Assembly: GCA_016934315.1 (NCBI GenBank)
Contig: JAFGSY010000013.1
Coordinates: 62,001 to 126,000 of the forward strand
Direction: 5' to 3'
Source: Candidatus Anaeroferrophillus wilburensis
GTDB lineage: Bacteria > Desulfobacterota > Anaeroferrophillalia > Anaeroferrophillales > Anaeroferrophillaceae
Length of the DNA stretch: 64,000 nt
This document shows positions 16,878-25,952 of this stretch, piece by piece. The notes beneath the pieces are model-generated. The model was not told the origin of the DNA, searched no databases, and was given only the letters and a program-made list of their open reading frames with translations. How positions within the stretch are numbered: the first letter of the stretch is position 1; each line of letters opens with the position of its first letter. Position numbers and translations under genes: made by a program.

Positions 16878-18260
16878 TTAGCAGTAATCCTCCCTCTCTA
16901 TCCTGTATTTTTTCAGTTTGCGATAGATGGTCGCCAGATTCACGCCTGCCTGCCTGGCCGCCTCTTCAATATTGCCGTCCGTGGCTCGAAGAAGCTTGAT
17001 GAGATATTCAGTTTCAAAACGGGTCAGGGAGCTGGAGTAATCAGGTCCTTGTTGCACATCGGCTTTCGCTGCTCCCTGGCTGTCGTTTCCGCTGAGAAAT
17101 TGGCTCAACACCGGCACACTGATTTGCTTGCCGATCTCCACTGCCATGCATGCCTCTATGACATTGCTCAACTGGCGAATATTGCCCGGCCAGGGAAAAT
17201 CGATCAGCATCTTCATGGCCTCCGGAGAAAATCCTTGAACAGCTGTGCCGAATTTTTGATTCTGCTCCCTTATGAAGTGGGTGGCAAGCAAGGGAATATC
17301 TTCATGTCGCTCTCTCAGGGGGGGAAGATGAATATTGACAACGTTCAAGCGGTAATACAGATCCTCGCGAAAAGTTCCCGACTCCACCTGATTCAGGAGA
17401 TCGGTGTTGGTGGCTGAGATCAAGCGGACATCGACCCTGGTGGGAAAAACATCACCAATCCTCATGAATTCACGTTCCTGCAAAGCGCGGAGCAGGGTTT
17501 TTTGAACATTCATGGAGAGGTTGCCGACTTCATCAAGAAAGAGGGTGCCACCATCAGCGGCTTCAATAATTCCCTTGCGGTCAGTGTTTGCTCCCGTAAA
17601 GGCGCCTTTTTTATACCCGAACAGTTCACTTTCCAGCACTGATTCCGGCAGAGCACCACAATTGATGGCCATAAATCGCTGCCCGCTGCGCTGGGAATGA
17701 TGGTGGATAGCTTTGGCAATCAGCTCTTTACCGGTTCCGGATTCGCCGCTGATCAGAACGGAAAGATCTCGGACAGCAATTTTACGCACCGTTTCTAAAA
17801 TTTTTTTCAGCGATTGTGAGGAACCGATAATATTGTCAAACGAGCAGGTACCGGCAAGTTTTTTCTTCAGTTCATGATTTTCTTCCAGCAGCTGGGTCTG
17901 CTTCAGGGCATTTTTCACCCTATAGAGCAGCTCCTCCGGTTCGAAAGGTTTTGTAAGCATGTCATAGGCCCCCTTGCGCAGGGCTTTAATGGAAGTCTCA
18001 ACAGTGGCATATGCGGTAATCATGATTACCGGCAGGTTGGCATCCTTTTCCTTGATTCTTTGCAGAACTTCAAGACCATCCATCCCGGGCATTTTGATAT
18101 CGCTAATCACCAGATCCCATTGGTTGGTCTGGAATTCCATCACTGCTTCCCTAGGAGACGTGTATGCCTTAACCATATAGCCACTGCCACTGAGGACCGC
18201 TTCCATCATGCGGCACAAACCTTCTTCATTATCAATCAGCAGAATCCGTTTCTTGCTCAT
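16878..18260 (-). CDS. Sigma-54-dependent NtrC-family response regulator
   Basis: A 460-residue DNA-binding activator. Its receiver domain (1-120) carries Asp10, the phosphoacceptor Asp54 in [12 protein letters not shown] and Lys in LTKPF. The AAA+ domain has Walker A GESGTGKE and the sigma-54 contact loop GAFTGA, in [14 protein letters not shown]-terminal Fis-type helix-turn-helix follows ([24 protein letters not shown], given here in part). It overlaps the sensor kinase gene by 4 bp, so the two form a pair. Its probable targets are the three palindromes and sigma-54 promoter immediately downstream of its own stop codon. Confidence 0.94.
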   Translation of the reverse strand: MSKKRILLIDNEEGLCRMMEAVLSGSGYMVKAYTSPREAVMEFQTNQWDLVISDIKMPGMDGLEVLQRIKEKDANLPVIMITAYATVETSIKALRKGAYDMLTKPFEPEELLYRVKNALKQTQLLEENHELKKKLAGTCSFDNIIGSSQSLKKILETVRKIAVRDLSVLISGESGTGKELIAKAIHHHSQRSGQRFMAINCGALPESVLESELFGYKKGAFTGANTDRKGIIEAADGGTLFLDEVGNLSMNVQKTLLRALQEREFMRIGDVFPTRVDVRLISATNTDLLNQVESGTFREDLYYRLNVVNIHLPPLRERHEDIPLLATHFIREQNQKFGTAVQGFSPEAMKMLIDFPWPGNIRQLSNVIEACMAVEIGKQISVPVLSQFLSGNDSQGAAKADVQQGPDYSSSLTRFETEYLIKLLRATDGNIEEAARQAGVNLATIYRKLKKYRIEREDYC

Positions 18261-20221
18261 AGAAGGAATTCCTTGGGTTCAAAAGGCATCCGAATGGTAA
18301 ACGTGGTTCCCTTGCCCGGAGAACTGTCAACATCGATGGTACCATGATGTTGTTCAATAATTCGCTTGGAAATCGCCAAACCAAGACCGGTGCCCTTCTT
18401 CTTGGAGGTAAAGAAGGGCTCAAATATTTTTTCCCTGTCAACCGCTGGGATGCCACAACCATCATCATGAAAAGCGATCACCAGATGCTGGTTGTCACGG
18501 CAGCACTCCACCCGCAGATGGCCGCCCGGCCGCATGGCGGCACCGGCATTGAGCATGAGATTGATGGCTACTTGTCGGAGCTGATCACCATCCACCATAA
18601 TTGCAGGCAGCTGGGGATCGATGTCACTACTTATACTAATATGGTGCAGGTCACCATGGTTGGCTGCAAAATCAATAATATTTTCGAGCAGCTTCTTGAT
18701 ATCGGTCTCTTGCAAGGCTGGTTGCGGTGGGCGGGCGTAGCTGAGCAGATTCTGCACAATTTCGCGGCAGCGCTTGCTTTCATGCTTTATCTCATGGATA
18801 TACTTAAAGTTTTCATCATTGTGATCAATCTTCTTTTCCAGATAGCCGGCATAACCGAGAATGATTCCCAACGGATTATTAATTTCGTGGGCAACGCCTG
18901 AAGAAAAGACTCCCAGAGAAGCCATGCGGTCCTGCTGGGCCAAGGTGGCCTCCAGCTCCTGGTTTTCTTTGATAATGCTTGTCATTTTGTTGAATGTCTG
19001 AGCCAATTCTCCCAACTCATCGCTGCTGCTGACCTCCATTTTTTCTTCCAATCGGCCGGTTTTGATTTTCTGAATTACCGAGATCATATGCCTGATGGGT
19101 TCGGTCACAACCTTGGATGTGTAGCTGACCAGCAGCATTGAAATGATGCTTGCCAGCATGGTGACCGCCATGGTTATCTGGATGCTGCGTCGGTTGATCA
19201 TGTTTGCCGGTTGATAGAATTCATCTTCATAGGAACCGACTGCCACAATCCAGTCCCATGGTTCAAAATAGTCGTAGCAAACAATTTTCATCCGGGCAGC
19301 GGCATCCTCGGTGTTGCGCCAAAGATAGCGAATCCAGCCGCGTTTGTTGTTGCACATCTCTTTAATGAAAGCCTTTCCGCCGGCGTCACAAACATCAATC
19401 AGATTTTCCCCCTCTTTTTCAGGATGAATGGTGAAGGTTCCCTGGCTGTTCATGCAGAAAATATAACCGGTCCTGCCAACCTTCTTCTGCTTGATCTTTT
19501 CCTTCAAATCAGCCAGTGCGCGTTGTTCGAAGGCAATATCATCATAGCTTTCGGCAACGTAACCGGTTGCAGCGATAATCCAGTCCCATTCCGGAAAATA
19601 GAGATACGCTGCGATTTTTTCCCGGAACTCAATATCGCCGAGCGCCGGGTTGCGCCAGGGATAGCGGATATAGTGGACACTGTCCGGCTGGCCCTGGACC
19701 GCCTTTTGACACATTTCACTTATGAAGTAGCGGCCGTTGCCGTCCTGCTGCTCACTGATGTTCTCACCTTCCAAAACAATATGAACCTGCAGCTGACCAT
19801 CGCTGCTCATGGCATAGACATACCCGCTCTCACCGATGCTGATCTGCTTTAAAGCTTTGGCAGCACGTTCATGGGCTGTCCGCAATGAAATACTGCCTTT
19901 TTTGTAAAGCTGATATTCAGCAGCCACCATGGAGGAAGCCAACCGTGCCAGGGAGGTCAATTCAGCAATAAACCGTTCCCGGCGCTCCTGCTGGTATACC
20001 TGAAATTGGCGATGATGGGCTTCAAACAGGTGGCGCGTAAAACTGACCATGTGTTCAAGATCATCTTTGCTGACGCAGGTAATCCCCTGGCGGGCCTGAC
20101 GGGCTGAAAAATACCCGATGATGCTGCCGGTCAGGACCATCGGAATGATCACCAACGGCAGAACGATGAAAAACATTTTTGTGCGTAGCTTGGCGTTTTT
20201 GAAGCGGCTGGGCAAAAGCAT
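18257..20221 (-). CDS. Membrane histidine kinase with tandem Cache sensor
   Basis: A 654-residue sensor kinase. TM1 (about 15-35) and TM2 (about 355-375) bracket a large periplasmic region with two Cache domains. Each ends in a WDWI(I/V)A motif (FPEWDWIIAATGYV and FEPWDWIVAVGSYE). HAMP, HisKA with GVAHEINNPLG (phospho-His) and a HATPase domain with DDGCGIP and GTGLGLAIS follow. It should phosphorylate the NtrC-type regulator translated from the overlapping next gene. The ligand is probably a small carboxylate, judged by the acetate-type permease that the pair appears to control; this is inference. Confidence 0.92.
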   Translation of the reverse strand: MLLPSRFKNAKLRTKMFFIVLPLVIIPMVLTGSIIGYFSARQARQGITCVSKDDLEHMVSFTRHLFEAHHRQFQVYQQERRERFIAELTSLARLASSMVAAEYQLYKKGSISLRTAHERAAKALKQISIGESGYVYAMSSDGQLQVHIVLEGENISEQQDGNGRYFISEMCQKAVQGQPDSVHYIRYPWRNPALGDIEFREKIAAYLYFPEWDWIIAATGYVAESYDDIAFEQRALADLKEKIKQKKVGRTGYIFCMNSQGTFTIHPEKEGENLIDVCDAGGKAFIKEMCNNKRGWIRYLWRNTEDAAARMKIVCYDYFEPWDWIVAVGSYEDEFYQPANMINRRSIQITMAVTMLASIISMLLVSYTSKVVTEPIRHMISVIQKIKTGRLEEKMEVSSSDELGELAQTFNKMTSIIKENQELEATLAQQDRMASLGVFSSGVAHEINNPLGIILGYAGYLEKKIDHNDENFKYIHEIKHESKRCREIVQNLLSYARPPQPALQETDIKKLLENIIDFAANHGDLHHISISSDIDPQLPAIMVDGDQLRQVAINLMLNAGAAMRPGGHLRVECCRDNQHLVIAFHDDGCGIPAVDREKIFEPFFTSKKKGTGLGLAISKRIIEQHHGTIDVDSSPGKGTTFTIRMPFEPKEFLL

Positions 20222-20303
20222 GGGGATAGCCTGCCTTCAGGGAGACACTTTGGTGAGCAACCAGATCAATTAACCATTTGGGCGGTTATGTCGCGGCAGG
20301 CCT

Positions 20304-20350
20304 GCCCCACCGCTTAGTGGGGCTGAACGATTAAGGGCCTGGTCGTTCAG
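20304..20350. repeat. Two adjacent hairpins upstream of the sensor kinase
   Basis: GCCCCAC (20304-20310) pairs with GTGGGGC (20317-20323). Directly abutting it, CTGAACGA (20323-20330) pairs with TCGTTCAG (20343-20350). They lie about 85-130 bp upstream of the kinase ATG in the 504-bp divergent intergenic region (20222-20725). They may be leader structures or protein sites. I see no gene in this region. Confidence 0.5.
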
Positions 20351-20669
20351 GAATTTCGAGATGATCTGAGCAAGACTGAATTATTTTATACAACTGGCTG
20401 ATTCTGGTGGTAGTGGGGCTGACAAATCCGCCGATTATGATCATGCAGCTATGTTCAACTGCTGATCTTCCACATGTTATTATGCAAGGCAATGTGGAAC
20501 TATTCGGGCGATTCCTGCAGTAATTTCGTACATAATTACACTAGCTTTGTCAATCACATAATAGCTACCGTTTGCCCGCCCAAAAAGGTGATGAATGACA
20601 TCCCTCATCTATTGTTGATTATGCGGATAAAATTTTTTCTTAATTTTTTTTAGTCGATGGCGATAATTC

Positions 20670-20687
20670 AACAATAGCTATATTGTT
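20670..20687. promoter_or_regulatory. Inverted repeat at the chemoreceptor promoter
   Basis: AACAATA (20670-20676), spacer GCTA, TATTGTT (20681-20687) form a 7+4+7 palindrome. It ends 10 bases before a good -10 hexamer, TATACT at 20697-20702; no TTGACA-like -35 is present at the right distance, which suggests an activated promoter. A strong SD (AGAGGAGGTG) precedes the ATG at 20726. Confidence 0.45.
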
Positions 20688-20725
20688 TTATCACTGTATA
20701 CTCATAGAGTAGAGGAGGTGATAGC

Positions 20726-22093
20726 ATGAGTCTGAAAAGAAGAATATTGACAATTTTAATCTTGGCTATTGTGACCTTAATTTCAATAACGGTGTTAAAT
20801 TTCTATACCAACCAGGAAAACACCACCTCCAGCGTTACCAACCTGCTGCTGGGTTTCGGAACGGGAGGCATTCTTACCCTGTCAGGCGTATATCTTCTCC
20901 ACATCAGTTTTCGGCCTATCCATGGTTCCATGCTGGCCCTGAGAAAGGTCATGGACCGCGTGGAAAACACATCGACAAGGGCCTACATCACGTCAAAAGA
21001 GCTTGCTGAAGGAGCCGGCACGCAGGCCGCCAGCCTCGAAGAGACTGCCGCCAGCCTCGAAGAAATCAAGGCCATGACCATTACCAACGCTCAAAATGCC
21101 CGAGAGGGACGCTCCCTGATGGAAGAAACCCAGCATCTGATTGAGGATTCCGGTCAATCCATGACCCAAATGACGACAGCCATGGATGACATTTATAAGG
21201 CCAGCGGCGAAATCAGCAGAATTATAAAAAATATTGATGAAATTGCCTTTCAAACCAATCTGTTGGCCCTGAATGCCGCTGTGGAAGCGGCGCGTGCGGG
21301 AATCCACGGTGCCGGTTTTGCGGTAGTAGCCGATGAAGTGCGTAATTTGGCTTTGCGGGCCACAGAATCGGCAAAAAGCACCCAGGAAATGATCCAGAAT
21401 TCACTTACCAAAGTAAAAGTCGGGGTGGAACTGGTTAATCAAACAGAAAACAAGTTCAAGGAAGTCATCAGCTCCACCTCGAAGATAAGTGAACTGGTGA
21501 GAGAAATCGCTGATGCCTGTACGGAACAGCATGCCGGCCTTGAACAGGTTTCTGCCGCCATGACTCAGATAGATGCGGTGACCCAGAAAAGTGCCCAGCA
21601 GGCTGTGGAAAGTTCTGACATCTCTAGTGAAATGCAGCAGGAAGCCGAAGGGCTTCGCGAGACAGTTGCCGGACTGTCGGTGGTTCTGGAGGGAGGTCAT
21701 CTGCGTCATGAAGCCGAAAAGCTGGTCAAAAAAGCCATGACCATGGTCAAAAAAAGAGGGCTGAAAGCCACTATACAGGCTGCTCAGGATAAAAACGGTC
21801 CCTTGATGAAAGGCGATGAATTATACATCTATATCGGTTCCACCAAACTAGTCACCCTTTTAGCCCATCCCATTATGCCCGAAAAGCTGGTGGGCCCTGA
21901 TCTCAGCAGCATGGCCGATATCAAAGGGAAAACATTCTTCAACGACCTTATCGAGGTAGCTGAAACAAAAGGGGCAGGCTGGGTCAGCTACTGGTGGCCT
22001 AAACCAGGAGAGCAGAAGCCATCATTGAAAAGCACTTTTGTGATGAAAGTGCCAGGGGAGCAAGCCTATCTTGGTTGCGGCATCTATGCATAA
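20726..22093 (+). CDS. Chemoreceptor with C-terminal (cytoplasmic) Cache domain
   Basis: A 455-residue methyl-accepting protein. Two N-terminal TM helices (about 7-25 and 35-57) have almost no periplasmic loop. The signalling domain contains the hairpin tip IDEIAFQTNLLALNAAVEAA, which contacts CheA/CheW. From about residue 330 a Cache_2-type domain follows (ELYIYIGSTKLVTLLAHPI, WVSYWWPKPG, LGCGIYA). Cache domains are normally extracellular and N-terminal; here the topology puts it in the cytoplasm after the signalling tip. Its end is very similar to the secreted Cache protein at 15470-15952. It is transcribed divergently from the sensor kinase. It may sense an intracellular organic acid. Confidence 0.9.
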   Translation: MSLKRRILTILILAIVTLISITVLNFYTNQENTTSSVTNLLLGFGTGGILTLSGVYLLHISFRPIHGSMLALRKVMDRVENTSTRAYITSKELAEGAGTQAASLEETAASLEEIKAMTITNAQNAREGRSLMEETQHLIEDSGQSMTQMTTAMDDIYKASGEISRIIKNIDEIAFQTNLLALNAAVEAARAGIHGAGFAVVADEVRNLALRATESAKSTQEMIQNSLTKVKVGVELVNQTENKFKEVISSTSKISELVREIADACTEQHAGLEQVSAAMTQIDAVTQKSAQQAVESSDISSEMQQEAEGLRETVAGLSVVLEGGHLRHEAEKLVKKAMTMVKKRGLKATIQAAQDKNGPLMKGDELYIYIGSTKLVTLLAHPIMPEKLVGPDLSSMADIKGKTFFNDLIEVAETKGAGWVSYWWPKPGEQKPSLKSTFVMKVPGEQAYLGCGIYA

Positions 22094-22177
22094 GGCGTCT
22101 AGCCCCCCATCATGCCATCAGAATGTTTCCCCTACCAGTTAAGAAACAAAGCTGCCGGGGAAAAAACTGACCTTATC

Positions 22178-23299
22178 TTAATCCAACCGTTTCTTGAAAC
22201 GGCTGACGGCACTGCCAATAACGATCAGGCCGATCACGGTCAAACCGGTGATTGATGGCCAGAGGGCAGCGATGCCCACCCCTTTCAGAAAAATCCCCCG
22301 AATGATCACCAGCATGTGGCGCAGTGGATTCAAATAGGTGATCCACTGGACTATTGTTGGCATGTTGCGGATCGGAAAAACAAAACCGCTTAGCATGAAC
22401 ATCGGCAGAATGAAGAAGAAGGTGGTCATCATGGCCTGCTGCTGACTGAGGGAGATGGTGGAGATGAACAGCCCCAGACCCAGGGTGCTGAGCAGAAACA
22501 GGCAGGTGGTGACAAACAGCAGCGGTACGCTGCCGGAGATGGGAATGCCGAACCAGATGGTGGCAAAGATGGTCACCGCCACCATCTGAGCCTGGGCGAT
22601 GAGAATGAAGGGGATGGTCTTGCCCAGAAGCAACTCAGCTGACTGCAGAGGGGTGACAATAAGCTGCTCCATGGTTCCCGACTCTTTTTCACGAATGATG
22701 GCCATGGAGGTGAGCAGCAGGGTAAGAATCATCACCAGGACGGCCACGATACCGGGAACATAATAATTCTGACTGTCCAGATTAGGATTGTACCAGGGGC
22801 GCAGACGGTCGTCCACCTGACCATATTCCAGGTGGCGGGCATAGAGCTCCTTGATCATGCTGGTGTTGAATTGTTCCAGGACGGCAACGGTGTGGGCCAG
22901 ACGCACCGCCGTCATGTTGCTGGCGCTGCCGTCGGCCAGAATCTGCACCGGAGCCGTATCACCCCGTCGTATCCGCGAGGCAAAATCGGGAGGAATATGC
23001 ACCGTCAGATCAACCCGGCGATGAACCAACAGGTCATCAAGCGCTGCTGGGCTCGCAACCCAATGGGTGATGCGAAAGGTTGGATTGCCGGTAAGGTTCG
23101 CCACCATCAGGCGGCTTTCAGGGGTCCGTGACTGGTCCAGCAGCCCCATACGGATATCCCGCACATCGGTGGAAACCACGTAGCCAAACAGAATAATCTG
23201 GAGCAACGGCACAATGATCAGCAGCGGCCGGTTCTTTCGGTCGCGGAAGAGCTGAATGAACTCCTTGCGCACCAGTTCGCGAATCCGCAGCCATTTCAT
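22178..23299 (-). CDS. ABC-2 type exporter permease (YbhR-like)
   Basis: A 373-residue inner-membrane subunit. It has an N-terminal TM anchor after the RKEFIQLFRDRKNRP amphipathic segment, a large extracytoplasmic domain (about 45-170), and five further TM helices with the GTMEQLIVTPLQ and MLSGFVFPI motifs of ABC-2 permeases. It is the last gene of a five-gene operon that resembles the E. coli ybhGFSR drug/cation exporter and starts 1 bp after the preceding permease stop. No substrate can be assigned. Confidence 0.9.
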   Translation of the reverse strand: MKWLRIRELVRKEFIQLFRDRKNRPLLIIVPLLQIILFGYVVSTDVRDIRMGLLDQSRTPESRLMVANLTGNPTFRITHWVASPAALDDLLVHRRVDLTVHIPPDFASRIRRGDTAPVQILADGSASNMTAVRLAHTVAVLEQFNTSMIKELYARHLEYGQVDDRLRPWYNPNLDSQNYYVPGIVAVLVMILTLLLTSMAIIREKESGTMEQLIVTPLQSAELLLGKTIPFILIAQAQMVAVTIFATIWFGIPISGSVPLLFVTTCLFLLSTLGLGLFISTISLSQQQAMMTTFFFILPMFMLSGFVFPIRNMPTIVQWITYLNPLRHMLVIIRGIFLKGVGIAALWPSITGLTVIGLIVIGSAVSRFKKRLD

Positions 23300-23300
23300 G

Positions 23301-24434
23301 TTACAACCCTTCCCGCCGCATGGCCCGCAGGTTGAGCAAAATCAGGACGCCGCCCATGACAGCCAGGACGAGATAGCTGGGCCACAAAACGGCCAGACCA
23401 AGATTGCGCAGATAGAGGCCGTTGAGAATATCGATAAAGTAGGTGGCGGGCACCAGGCGGGTCAGCATCTGGAGAATGGGGGGCATATTGGTCACGGGAA
23501 AGACGAAATCGGAAAGCAGCAGAGAGGGCAGATAGGTAATGATGATCGCCATCTGGTTGGCCACCAGCTGGGATTTGGTCTTCATTGAAATGAGCAGACC
23601 CAGGGCCAGAGCCACCAGAATATACAGGCCGCTGGCCAAGAGCAGCAGCCAGAAACTGGCCTTGATGACCACGTTGAACAGCAGCTGCCCTATCAGTACG
23701 GCGATCAGCACATCAATCAGGCAAATGATAAAATAGGGAATCGCCTTGCCGGTGAAGAGTTCCAATCCGCTGATGGGCAGGGACCGCAGGGTTTCCATCG
23801 TCCCGTTTTCATACTCCCGGGCAATGACCAGAGAGGTGAGGATGGCGCCGACGATCATGATGATAATGGCGATGATTCCCGGGACAATAAAGTTGCGGCT
23901 TTCCAGGTCTTCATTGAACCAGACGCGCAAACGCCCTTCAACCGGAACATGAAGGGGCTCGATGCCCTGCCTGTTGAGATAGCCTGCCAGCTGGCGCCGG
24001 TTGTACTGTGAAACGAAGGCTAGCATGTAGCTGCGCGTCAGACCGGCATAGTTTGGATCGCTGCCGTCAATGAGGATCTGCAAAGAACTCATGCGGTCGG
24101 CATGCAAATCAGCGCTCCAGCCGGGTGGAATGACGATCCCCAGGGCAGCCTGGTTGCAATCCAACAGGTTGCTGAGACTCCGCGTTTCGGTGACCAGACG
24201 ATCCACCTGAAAATAGGGGGAGGCATCCAGCTGGCGGACCAGATCGCGGCTTTGCGGAGTATGGTCATGATCCACCACCACGGTGGGGATATGATCCACA
24301 TCCAGGCTGAGGGCATAGCCGAACAGCAGAATCAAGAGCAGGGGGACAGCAAACGCAAGGTAAAGGCTGCGGAAATCGCGCAAAAGGTGCAGGTACTCTT
24401 TGCGGGCAATGGCCCGGACGGTCCGCAGCTTCAT
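23301..24434 (-). CDS. ABC-2 type exporter permease (YbhS-like)
   Basis: A 377-residue paralogue of the next gene with the same plan: ARKEYLHLLRDFRSLY, one TM, an extracytoplasmic domain, then five TM helices with GTMETLRSLPIS and LLLSDFVFPV. The two permeases probably form a heterodimer. The start ATG overlaps the stop of the upstream ATPase gene by 4 bp, so translation is likely coupled. Confidence 0.9.
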   Translation of the reverse strand: MKLRTVRAIARKEYLHLLRDFRSLYLAFAVPLLLILLFGYALSLDVDHIPTVVVDHDHTPQSRDLVRQLDASPYFQVDRLVTETRSLSNLLDCNQAALGIVIPPGWSADLHADRMSSLQILIDGSDPNYAGLTRSYMLAFVSQYNRRQLAGYLNRQGIEPLHVPVEGRLRVWFNEDLESRNFIVPGIIAIIIMIVGAILTSLVIAREYENGTMETLRSLPISGLELFTGKAIPYFIICLIDVLIAVLIGQLLFNVVIKASFWLLLLASGLYILVALALGLLISMKTKSQLVANQMAIIITYLPSLLLSDFVFPVTNMPPILQMLTRLVPATYFIDILNGLYLRNLGLAVLWPSYLVLAVMGGVLILLNLRAMRREGL

Positions 24435-25177
24435 GGGGATTTCCGGGCCATGAGTTTGACAAAGGCATCATTGAGATCGGCATCGGGCCGTTGGGGAAAC
24501 TGCTCCCGAACGATGTCGTCCGGTCGCCCGGCAGCCACAATGCAGCCGTCATTGATCATCACCAGACGATGACAGTGGCGGGCTTCATCCATGTAGTGGG
24601 TGGTGACGAATACCGTGATACCCTGCTCTGCCAGCTGTTCGATGAAGTGCCAGAACTGCCGCCTCGTCAACGGATCAACTCCTGAGGTTGGCTCATCCAA
24701 AAAAAGGATGGCCGGCTTATGCAGCAATGCGCAGCCTAAAGCCAGGCGCTGGCGCCAACCGGGCGGCAGCTCGGCGGTAAGCCGGTTTTTGACCTCCTGC
24801 AGGCGGGTTGTCTCAAAGACCCATTGCAGGCGCTCGGCCCACAGGTTTTCAGGGACGTTGTAAATCCCCAGATAGAAGCGCACATTTTCCAGGGGGGTCA
24901 TGTCGGTGTAAAGCGAGAACTTCTGCGACATGTAGCCGATGGATTGTTTGATGCGCTCCGTCTGGGTGAAAATGTCGTTGCCGCCAACATGGCCGCTGCC
25001 GCTGGTTGGCGTGATGATCCCGCAGAGCATGCGGATGGTGGTCGATTTGCCGGCGCCGTTGGGCCCCAGAAAGCCGAAAATTTCACCCCGAGCCACCTGA
25101 AAAGAGATGTTGTCAACGGCGGTAAAATGGCCAAACCGTTTGACCAGGTTGTCAACTTTCACTGCTTCAGCCGGCAA
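24431..25177 (-). CDS. ABC transporter ATPase (second ATPase of the exporter)
   Basis: A nucleotide-binding subunit of about 248 residues with Walker A GPNGAGKST, an atypical signature region (LPPGWRQRLALGCALLHKP, where LSGGQ is replaced by LPPGW), Walker B AILFLDEPTSGVDP and the switch His in TTHYMDEA. No ATG exists near the N-terminus. TTG 25177 has GGAGGG at SD distance; TTG 25192 and GTG 25162 are alternatives. It overlaps the preceding ATPase gene. In E. coli YbhF the two ATPase domains are fused; here they are separate genes. The degenerate signature suggests an asymmetric ATPase pair. Confidence 0.88.
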   Translation of the reverse strand: MPAEAVKVDNLVKRFGHFTAVDNISFQVARGEIFGFLGPNGAGKSTTIRMLCGIITPTSGSGHVGGNDIFTQTERIKQSIGYMSQKFSLYTDMTPLENVRFYLGIYNVPENLWAERLQWVFETTRLQEVKNRLTAELPPGWRQRLALGCALLHKPAILFLDEPTSGVDPLTRRQFWHFIEQLAEQGITVFVTTHYMDEARHCHRLVMINDGCIVAAGRPDDIVREQFPQRPDADLNDAFVKLMARKSP

Positions 25178-25952
25178 AACTGCCCTCCGCAAGCCGGGGA
25201 TCGGCCGCCTCTATCCGTTGAATCATGGCCTCCTCGAGGCTGCCGCCCTGGACCATCAAGGCGGCAGGCGGCAGGATATCCAGCACTTTGCCGGCATGCA
25301 TGAGAATCAGTCGATCGCAGCGCTGACCTTCGTCCATATAAGCGGTGGCCACCAGGATGGTCATGCCGTCGGCCTTCATCTGGGTGAGAATCTCCCAGAA
25401 CTCTCCCCGGGAAACCGGATCGACACCGTTAGTTGGTTCGTCGAGAATGAGCAGCTCAGGCTGATGGACCAGCACGCAGGCCAATCCTAGCTTCTGCTTC
25501 ATACCGCCCGACAGCGCCCCGGCAGGGCGATTCAGGAAGGGCAGCAGGTGGGAAAATCCCAGGTACCGCTCCTTGCGGCGCCGGCGTTCAGCTCCGCGAA
25601 TGGCAAAGATGTCCATGAAAAAATCAAAGTTTTCCTCCACCGTAAGATCCTGATAGAGGCCAAAGCGCTGGGGCATGTAGCCGATACGTTGTTTGACCTG
25701 GGATCTGGCCAGCACGGAGTCGTGTCCATCGATGAGAATGCGGCCAGCCGTGGGTTTGAGCATGGTGGCAATCATCCGCAGCAGGGTTGTTTTGCCGGCG
25801 CCGCCCGAACCCAGGATGCCGATGGTCTCACCCCGGGCAACGCTGAACCGCGCCTGGTCCACCGCAATCAAGCCGCCGAACTCCTTGACCGCATCCTCAA
25901 CCTGAACAAAATGGCCAGCGGCTGCTCCAGAGCTGTCATTGCAGCCAGGCAT
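25167..25952 (-). CDS. ABC transporter ATPase (first ATPase of the exporter)
   Basis: A nucleotide-binding subunit of about 261 residues with Walker A GSGGAGKTT, signature LSGGMKQKLGL, Walker B LLILDEPTNGVDP and D-loop. The frame stays open far upstream, inside the HlyD gene, but that part is compositionally unlike a protein. ATG 25952 (MPGCNDSS) is taken as the start, giving a 17-bp overlap with the HlyD gene. Its partner ATPase is the next gene. Confidence 0.88.
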   Translation of the reverse strand: MPGCNDSSGAAAGHFVQVEDAVKEFGGLIAVDQARFSVARGETIGILGSGGAGKTTLLRMIATMLKPTAGRILIDGHDSVLARSQVKQRIGYMPQRFGLYQDLTVEENFDFFMDIFAIRGAERRRRKERYLGFSHLLPFLNRPAGALSGGMKQKLGLACVLVHQPELLILDEPTNGVDPVSRGEFWEILTQMKADGMTILVATAYMDEGQRCDRLILMHAGKVLDILPPAALMVQGGSLEEAMIQRIEAADPRLAEGSFAG

